The notes beneath the pieces were generated by a model that ran no database searches, was not told the origin of the DNA, and saw only the letters and a program-made list of their open reading frames with translations. A program made the position numbers and the translations under genes. From contig NC_079147.1 in assembly GCF_945859685.1 (NCBI RefSeq), forward strand, positions 56,822,946-56,886,945: a stretch of DNA of 64,000 nt, written 5' to 3'. Source of the DNA: Eupeodes corollae (taxonomy: Eukaryota > Arthropoda > Insecta > Diptera > Syrphidae). Below are positions 56,920-64,000 of the stretch, piece by piece. Positions within the stretch are counted from its first letter, which is position 1. Every line of letters starts with the position of its first letter.

Positions 56920-59630
56920 ACTTATGGACCCATAAAAGTAGCAAAAGCCGATTTTCGTGACTCGCATACCCCAAAGAGGAGAAAGATGGAGGCACTAAAG
57001 ACACATTCTAATTGGTTATAGCTTTTAAATTGTCTAAGGAGATTTTAACGCTAAGCTAGGAAGAGAAGACATCTTAGGTGACCCAGCTGGGAGATACAGC
57101 CTAAACGTAACCACCGCGGACAACGGTTTCAGGCTGATTGATTTTGCATCAGGATGTCAACCACGTTGACCACTTTCCGATCGATACACGAAACTTCTCC
57201 AGTATACAGGGTTCCCCAACATTCCGAGGGACTAAGATTGACTCTGACCACAACCTCGTTGCAGGCAAGGTACGGTTACGGATATCCCGATCAAGCCCAA
57301 AACAAGGAAGAACTGTGAGAAAATTCGACGTTAGACGGCCGCAAGAGACTGCCATGTCCTTTTCCAATCGACTCTCTAACAACCACTTTAGAAGTCCTAT
57401 GCTGCCTGCATTAAGCATGGAACACCAGTGGCGACATTGCTTTGCAGCCATCAGAGATGCCGTCTCCGAAGTGCTAGGGTTCACACGGCCATGAAAGCCA
57501 AACTTCAGGTTTGACGACGAATGCCAACAGAGCACGCTGACCAGAGCAATTCGCGGGCTCTACGAGCAGAAGAGAAGAAAGGAACACCGGTTTTTTAGAT
57601 GGACAAAATGGGGAACATGAGAAGCGCACGATCGAGGGGATAGAGGGATGTCACAACAGGAATGAGGTTCGTAAATTTTACCAACAGGTAAAAAAAAACT
57701 TCACAAATGTACCAGCTACGAACCGAAGCATGTAAGGACGATCAGGGGAATATCATATAGCAGAATAGCAGTTCTATGCAGGGAAAGAGAAGAAGAAGGC
57801 CAATTCTTCAAATTATATAACGGCGAAGACGATTCAAATTCCACTGTAAAGGAGTTAGAACCTCTCAACCTAGGCGATGCAGAACTACAATTTTGTCTAC
57901 CCGACCAACAAAAGTGAAGATAGCAATATCGAAGCTGAAGTCCAACAAAGCTGCAAAAGCTGACGGCATTACTGCCGAATAATTCAAAGCAGCAGGTGAT
58001 AATCTGGAAGGGAGTATGCTATAACTCATCTGCAAAGCAGAAAGCGGAGGAAAGTATGCCCGATGAGCATAATCTTAGCATAGTTTGCACACTAGACAAG
58101 AACGGAGACAATCTGAACTATAAGCCACCTACAGAGACATCAGTCTCTTGAACATCGCATATAAGATCCTCTCTACCTTCTTCAACAATTTAATAGAGTG
58201 TGGATTCAGACAAAAAAAGGTCACCATTGACCAAATATTCACAGATCTTGAAAAAAATAACAGAAACTTGAAATCGATACCCCACCATCTTCTTATTAAA
58301 GCCGCGTATGGCAGCATCTACCCGTAGCATAATGGTTAGTGCGTTAATTAAAAAAAAAAAAATAATTTTCGCGGGTACTGCCTCTTGCGAGGAATTGACA
58401 AATCCTTCAAGAGTAATTCTTGTCATGAAAAAGTGCTTTCTCAAACCAGCAGTTCGGATTCGGCCTAAAATTGTAGGTCCCTTCCATTCCTGAGAACAGT
58501 AGTCGCACACAGGAATGGTTGAGAGTTGTAAGTCACTAGTCCCTGGTTCACAACGGACTGTTGAACCACCCCATTTGATGGCAGCATCTATTCTAAAGAG
58601 CTTTGGGCAATGTCTAGTTTTGGCATCCCCGTCCAATTATCCGTTTGTGCAGAATGACGATGGAGGATGCACGCTGCTTTATCAAGGTCGATAAAGACCT
58701 CACATCTCACTGATGGATTTGATGGACACTCATGGGACTTTTTCAACACCATTCTGGAAAGAATTGTGCGAAACTCTACCGTCAAATTAGAGGCACATCT
58801 TCCAAAGGTCCATCCAATTAATTGAATACGCCAATAATATTAACAGTTGGAAGATCAAAGCGTATAACGTTTTTAAGCATTGCTACTGAAACGGAGAAGA
58901 TGGGTTTAATGGTCAACGAGGGCAAGTCCAAGTGTATGCTGTCATAAAAAAGGACAATAAACGACAACGTATTGTAAGAAACATCACCATGGGCACCTAT
59001 AACTTTGAGGTAGTTAAGGACATTGTCTACTTAGGCACCTTTATAAATTCAGACAACGACACCAGCGCTAAAATCAAACGCAGAATATCTCCTTTTAATT
59101 GCTGCTTTTTTGGACTGAGAAGGCAGTTAGTAGTAAAGATTTTTGGCGAGCATCTAAAATCATCTTCTATAAGACGCTTATCTTCCCGTCTCTAATTTAT
59201 GGGCTGAGGCTTGGACCCTGCTAAAAAAAGATGAGATGTTTCAAGAGACAAATTTGTCAGGTGATTTTCGATCCAGTCACAAAAGTTGGAGAGTCAAGGA
59301 GAAGATACAACGACGAACTGTGCGAGCTGTACAGCGATATTGACCTGGTTAAAAGTCCAACCTCTTAGATGACTGGGTCATGCAGAGCAAATGGATGATT
59401 GGCTCATGTAGAGCAAGTGGATAGCAACGGAAGGTCTTCAAAAAACCCCGAGGGACAGCGCAATAGAGGAAGACCGTGACTCAGGTGGCACAGGCAGTTG
59501 AGAGAGAGGAAACTAATTTGGCGTTCAAAACTGGAAATAGCTAGCTAGGGGCCGAGCTGGCTAGAGACGCATGTTGGTTGAGGACCAAGTCCACTCGGTC
59601 TGTAGCGCCACCCAAGTAAGAAAGTAAGTT
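56920..59630 (+). pseudogene. RTE-like LINE relic, long copy with nested SINE (copy f)
   Basis: Runs from the endonuclease ('GDFNAKLGREDILGDPAGRY', from 57040; 'VTTADNGFRLIDFASG'), through the linker ('RKFDVRRPQETAMSFSNRLS', from 57319), to RT fragments ('YRDISLLNIAYKILST', near 58130) and the C-terminus. That includes 'TMGTYNFEVVKDIVYLGTFI' (58988-59047) and 'DTSAKIKRRISPFNCCFFGL'. The 3' tail 'gtagcgccacccaagtaaga' closes it near 59630. A SINE is inserted at 58321. Motif C is damaged (EYANN in place of GYADD near 58823). Many frameshifts show it is old. Confidence 0.78.
58321..58577 (+). repeat. tRNA-like SINE inserted in LINE copy f (copy S5)
   Basis: Flanked by a 13-bp duplication 'atggcagcatcta' (58308-58320 and 58578-58590). 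The head 'cccgtagcataatggttagt' keeps box A, but box B is replaced by an A-rich stretch (58350-58365). The body and tail match copy S2. Confidence 0.88.
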
Positions 59631-59639
59631 AAAGAATTA

Positions 59640-60145
59640 TACTCTTGAAGTTAACAATTACAAAACAATGTCCTTGCTCTAAAAACCCAAAGGCTCATTT
59701 GTATGTCCATTGCCTAAAGCAAAACGTTTAAGAAGAATTGTGATTGTGATTTTCGAAATTCTTGTTTTTGATATATTGTTATAAAAAAAACTTATTTATT
59801 TATACATATATTTGTATTCAACAATTTTAAGTTTCTTGTTACATACATTTTTTGGTTTAAGGAATAAATAATGAGGCATGACAAAAAAGTCGTCTGCCCG
59901 AGTGACAATGTTATTTAATTTTATACTCAATTTAAAATCAAAGAATTTTTAGTTTTTTTAAGTAATTGTTACTTATTGACTTGTAGCATAATTCAATTTT
60001 GATTCAATCAAACAATAAAAAGGAGAGTAATTGTGACTTTTAGTTTAGTCGAAACAAAATTACTTTAATTACTTTTACTGAAAAATGAAAACTTGCTTAC
60101 TTTAAATTTATTTACAAAATCTAAAGAAAAACATGACTTTTAGTA
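59640..60145. other. no gene recognised
   Basis: AT-rich spacer, no supported feature. Confidence 0.4.
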
Positions 60146-60149
60146 GACA

Positions 60150-61845
60150 CAATAATACAAAAAAAGGTAGTTTAAAAATGTTCATCTATGATTCTTCTTC
60201 TATAGATCATCGCCTCGGTGGTATATTTTTGGAAGAGTCCCCTTAGTTCCTTTAATATTAGACAAACACCGATGAAGTGAATAGTGTGGATGATATTGCA
60301 TAAGGAGCAAATATTAACCAAATCGTTTCTATGTGGCATAAAATTTAGGTTAAGAAGTTCACTTCTTACTTTAAAAATAGTTCCAATAGTTTTTCTTGAA
60401 AAATCGAGCCTAAAGTAATTATGTCCATTTAGATTATAATTAAGTTTCGAATAAAGGTCCCGTTCCTTGGATTTTCTCGCCTTTTCTATGAATGTCATCC
60501 TTTCATTTTCATCGATCGATTGGATAACCTCGTGCAGTGCTTTTTTAATCTAGAGACCAATACATCCATTCAGTTCTAGAATAATACCACGATTTGCAGC
60601 AAGATCAATCCAATCTTTGTAGAACCCAGTTTTTCAACACATGACACTTCTCAACATAATATTTGGCTTATTGAGCAAATAGCCGTTTTTCCAGTTCGAG
60701 CGAATAGCCGTTCTACCAGCATCAGCCTTGGCTTTGAGGTGTTTGTCCATATTCAAATTAAACGTGAGAGTCATTACCGCAGATAAACATAATCCTTGAC
60801 TATCTCCAGTTTTCTCCTCTTGCAGTCCGTCCTGCACCATTTTGGAATTCCATTATCTTAGATTTTGCAGAATTTACTTTCAATCCCCATTTTTTAAAAT
60901 AATCATATAGCCTATTGATCATAAGCTGCAGTGAAGCTCGAGACTGCCAAAATGACAATGTCATCAGAATACATAATTACTTTTATTTCTAAGCTTTCAA
61001 ACTCCACTCAGCAATTGCTGTAGTCCTCGATTTATTTGGATCTCTTTTGATTTGCCACATCTATTATGAACGCTAGCTGTCGTTTGATTGTAAAGTTTTT
61101 ACAGTGCTTTAACAAACTTGGATGATACAACTTAGTTGTAAAGTTTATAGAACAGCGTTTTTCTGTCAACTATATCAAATTCAGCTTTCAAGTCAACGAA
61201 AAATGAATAAAGTTTAGCATTACGATTGAGTTTGCTTCGTATTATACGTCCAAGAATAAAAATATTATCGGCTGTAGAATACCTTTCCCGAAACCCTGAC
61301 TGATACTCGCTCAGTTTGTTGTTTAAATTTACCCAGTAAAGGAGCCTTTTATTTAGTACTGAAATGTTAATCCTCAAACTTGCATTAGAAATCATAGTCC
61401 CCTATAGTTTGGTGGGTCGTTTGGGTCACCTTTTTTTAAGTATTGGCCATATAATAGCCTCATCGAAGCAAGCGGGATGTACAGCAAAACTAAAGATGAT
61501 ATTGAGTGCTTGCGCCAGTTTTTGCTTAAATTCGGTCGAAGTGTATTTGAAGAACTCTGCGGGAATATCGTCTGTGCCAGCTGATTTGTCATCTTTAAGC
61601 GCCTCTAGTACCGTTTCTACTTCCAAAACCGTTATCAAGGATATCATCTTGGGCATGTGCCGCATAACTCCATACTAGTTGTTCCGAAGAGATATTTAAC
61701 AATCCTGAAAAATGTAATCTTAAGTCCTCCAGAGAAAAGGTGGCATTCTTAGTTTGTCCTTCATTTTCGTTTACTTTTTTCGTTAGTTTCCAAAACTCCG
61801 TGCAACTAAGAATATGTGTACCTCCGAAAAATATCGATTCCAAAA
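60150..61845 (-). pseudogene. non-LTR retrotransposon relic with nearly whole RT region (third family)
   Basis: On the minus strand from the right: pre-RT 'ILSCTEFWKLTKKVNENEGQ' (61810-61750) and fingers 'EALKDDKSAGTDDIPAEFFK' (61620-61560). 'AIIWPILKKGDPNDPPNYRG' (with a shift, 61460-61395) and 'LSEYQSGFRERYSTADNIFI' (61318-61260) follow. Motif A 'YSFFVDLKAEFDIVDRKTLF' lies at 61210-61150 and motif C 'MYSDDIVIL' near 60975-60950. 'KKWGLKVNSAKSKIMEF' (60895-60845) and 'SAVMTLTFNLNMDKHLKAKA' come next. The Cys-containing C-terminus 'ICSLCNIIHTIHFIG' (60315-60270) ends near 60172. YSDD in motif C and no RNase H distinguish it from the RTE-like copies. Frame breaks occur about every 80 residues, and the region between motifs A and C is shortened. 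Confidence 0.75.
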
Positions 61846-61849
61846 ATAT

Positions 61850-62395
61850 AACCTTACTGGTAATCTGACGATGAATTACCCAATCAAATCGCTGATATTT
61901 TAATGCAGCATTAATACAAATTGACTCAAAACTTTAAATTTACCAGTTCTTTTCTGAACTGATACTCGTAAAAAGTTAATATATATGAGAGTCTAGTCTC
62001 TCAGTTTCGATATGACTAAGAAACCCGAACCTCCGCTTGCTACAGAAATCAGGCTGTTACTAAGCCAAAAGTGCTTGATCTTAACGACTGGAAGGAACTT
62101 TTTAGGGACTGTAAACTAAGGATTACAGTCCCTAATTTAAAAAAAATTGAAGCCACATAGGTAAGTATGTACCTGCTTATCAAATTTGGCTAACTATCTG
62201 TGAAACATGATCAATTCAATAAGCCTGGTTACTTTTATAGATTCAAAAACCGAGCTGACGAGCTTGAACTCACCTGGGAGATTGATCGAGCAGAGCGGAG
62301 CTCAGGCTTACTTTTATATTGAAAAAAAAAAAACTAGTTCCAGCTCAACAGCTGTTACTTGTGGAATTTAAATTTATCTTAAAGCTCTTTTCATG
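61850..62395. other. no gene recognised; one possible eroded frame
   Basis: At about 62040-62155 the plus strand reads 'NQAVTKPKVLDLNDWKELFR' then a stop 12 codons later. I do not recognise it. It may be transposon debris. Confidence 0.3.
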
Positions 62396-62397
62396 GT

Positions 62398-62690
62398 TTA
62401 GTTATGATTATACTTGATATTTCTGCAGATACAAACTCGCTGCACTACTCTAGCCACCGTTGATTGATGAACTTTAATGTCCTCACCAACTCTAATTTGG
62501 AATCTGCGGTCTCCTGCGTATCGCAAAAAGATTCTTATTTTTTCTTGATTTCTTAAGGCACCACCGCGTGTTTCTGAACTCGGACCCAAAAATTCTTCCG
62601 TCAGTAACCTTTATCACTAATGCGATACAACCGACGAAAATCTTCATCAATTGGACACAATTTATCCTTATAAATTCTTTGTCCAACATA
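62398..62690 (-). pseudogene. PIF/Harbinger (HARBI1-like) transposase N-terminal fragment
   Basis: The minus strand, across one frameshift, reads 'CPIDEDFRRLYRISDKGY' then 'SSETRGGALRNQEKIRIFLR' and 'YAGDRRFQIRVGEDIKVHQS' with 'TVARVVQRV'. This is the helix-turn-helix region typical of PIF/Harbinger transposases and the host-domesticated HARBI1. The DDE nuclease part does not follow, so it is a truncated relic rather than a HARBI1 gene. Confidence 0.78.
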
Positions 62691-62699
62691 ATTTACAAG

Positions 62700-63590
62700 A
62701 AACTAGGAAATATTTACGGTTCTTAGTGAACTGAGTCCGAGGAGTACCATGCTTAACAATTTGTGAGATCGATCTCATGTAATACAGTCTTTTTAAATAT
62801 TTTTGCATATAAAAATGAGCTCTTTCCCATGAAGAGCTTTTATTGTGACATCGATCTCATAACACGGTCAGAAAATTTTGTTTGCATGCCACCTTAAGAA
62901 AGTTATCAAAGAAGTGAGTAAAGAGTCTGATCTTATTTTCTTGCATACGACTCATTATTTCGAAATTGAAGATGCAATTTGTATGATTAAATTTAATATT
63001 CTATTTATTCATTATTCATGTTTTTTTCTTAATACTATCCTTAAAACTTAATATTTTCCAATATTTTATTTCAAATACTCTTTTAGCAATAAATTACAAA
63101 AAATATAAAATAATGTACAATGAACTGACGAAAAGTCCATAATAGATATGTTCAAATACAAATTTCTGACTTTTCTTAACTTTTCTTATAAACTGAAATA
63201 AACAAGCTTCGTGTTTTTTTGTTTTTTTTTTTGGTTATGTTGCTTTAATCAAATTAACCTAACACACGTTTGAGTTTTTCAAACAATATTCAAAACAGCT
63301 GCTGCACTAAAGAACGATGACATACAATTAAAAAAATAAAAATATATTATGATATTTATTTGAATAAAAAACACCTGTTTTGTTCGCGAAATATTTATAA
63401 AACAAAAAATCGTAAATATTATTCTCGATTTCGACTTTTTATTTCTGCCTCCGAGATAAACTTGTATACCTGTACATCGTCGTGTCGTGGTATACACTTA
63501 GCTAAACAAATTTATCGAACAATAAAAAATTATTATTTATAATAATTTTTTAATCTGCACGCAGCTATAAGGTTCAGACTTGAGACTTTT
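62700..63590. other. no gene recognised, 3' flank of the protease gene
   Basis: Very AT-rich. The polyadenylation region of the protease gene should be in its right part, but no single signal stands out among many A/T runs. Confidence 0.4.
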
Positions 63591-63591
63591 G

Positions 63592-64000
63592 CTAGCTTTT
63601 TATTGTGTCGCTAATCCAATCGAGGTATGCCGAGACATTTGTGTACACAGCCGGATGGTCTGCCATGCCACATCTCGTGAAGCCGTAGCTAACAACTCCG
63701 TAAGCAACCCAACGTGAACGTTTGCGATTGAATGACATGAGGGGCCCGCCACTATCCCCGGAGCAGGTGTCTTTGGCGTATTCGCCGCCAGCACACAGCT
63801 GATTACGACCCACTTGGACTCCGAAGGGTTTGAGTAGCTTTGTGCAATCCTGCTTGGGAACTAGCGGAACGCGTAGCTTCAGCTTGATGGGACTCTGAAT
63901 GTTCGGGTAGTATTTATCAACTGAAATAAAAAGAATACATTTTTATTATTAATAGATGTCATTTTATAGGGAATTTGAAACATTACACAGATCAGTCTGA
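63592..64000 (-). CDS. CLIP-type serine protease, C-terminal exons (partial)
   Basis: Trypsin-like S1A endopeptidase, probably secreted to haemolymph. Last exon 63920-63592 (TAG stop), a 66-nt intron (63986-63921, GTAATG...TTATTTCAG) and 14 nt of the previous exon at the window edge, which reads 'QTDL' plus a split codon. The last exon encodes about 109 residues. They include 'PIKLKLRVPLV', 'QDCTKLLKPFGVQVG', the 'QLCAGGE' loop, the catalytic 'GDSGGPL' and 'WVAYGVVSYGFTRCG' leading to 'HPAVYT'. The Asp in 'KDTC', six residues before the active Ser, is position 189, predicting cleavage after Arg/Lys. 'PAVYT' has Ala where most trypsins have Gly226. The catalytic His and Asp and any CLIP domain lie beyond the window. 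Overall wording fits insect CLIP-domain proteases (Toll or prophenoloxidase cascades), but without the N-terminus this is an inference. No defect was seen. Confidence 0.9.

Noticed and set aside
62398..62690. HARBI1 host gene
   Set aside because: Only the N-terminal region is present, with a frameshift and no DDE nuclease region.
1..64000. CRISPR arrays, rRNA genes or bacterial operons
   Set aside because: No regularly spaced short repeats with unique spacers; the only regular tandem array has contiguous ~172-bp units, and genes present are spliced and insect-like.

Overview
The window looks like dipteran insect nuclear DNA: AT-rich and intron-containing, with short 66-92 nt introns. It is packed with insect-type transposable elements: RTE-like LINEs, Jockey/R1-like LINE relics, a Penelope-like element, Helitrons, Tc1/mariner, PIF/Harbinger and a tRNA-like SINE. 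The species cannot be named from the sequence. The immune peptide families present (cecropin and a stomoxyn-like peptide) point to flies. No bacterial operons, CRISPR arrays, rRNA genes or stand-alone tRNA genes were seen.

Only three host genes can be supported. (1) A complete two-exon cecropin gene on the minus strand (13651-13920), with a TATA box and an adjacent GATA + kappaB pair upstream. (2) A complete two-exon gene for a stomoxyn-like cationic peptide, also minus (20353-20657), about 6.4 kb away. Its single phase-0 intron sits at the same place as in the cecropin gene, so the two form a small antimicrobial-peptide cluster and may share ancestry. (3) The 3' end of a CLIP-type, trypsin-specific serine protease gene at the right edge (63592-64000, minus), which runs off the window.

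Almost everything else recognisable is mobile DNA. 0-13 kb: a mariner-like relic, a SINE fragment, a LINE relic with RNase H, an RTE relic, a Tc1 element with both terminal repeats, and a repeat (family A) with a ~172-bp internal tandem array that is seen again at six other places. 11-13.4 kb: a Penelope-like element inserted in a family A copy. 13.6-20.8 kb: the peptide genes with RTE and SINE copies between them. 21-28.5 kb: another family A copy, RTE copies and an older LINE. 29-39 kb: three Helitron copies, one split by a recent RTE insertion with an 11-bp target duplication. 40-47 kb: Jockey-like relics, SINEs, an internally deleted mariner-like copy and a minus-strand RTE copy. 49-60 kb: three more RTE copies (one with an 8-bp target duplication), a SINE inside an RTE, and mariner-like and family A fragments. 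60-63 kb: a LINE RT relic and a Harbinger fragment.

Functionally, the two peptides would be secreted membrane-active defence effectors. The protease family acts in haemolymph cascades (Toll activation or melanisation), but its 43-kb distance gives no evidence of direct coupling. The stretches between elements are AT-rich and show no gene I can support.
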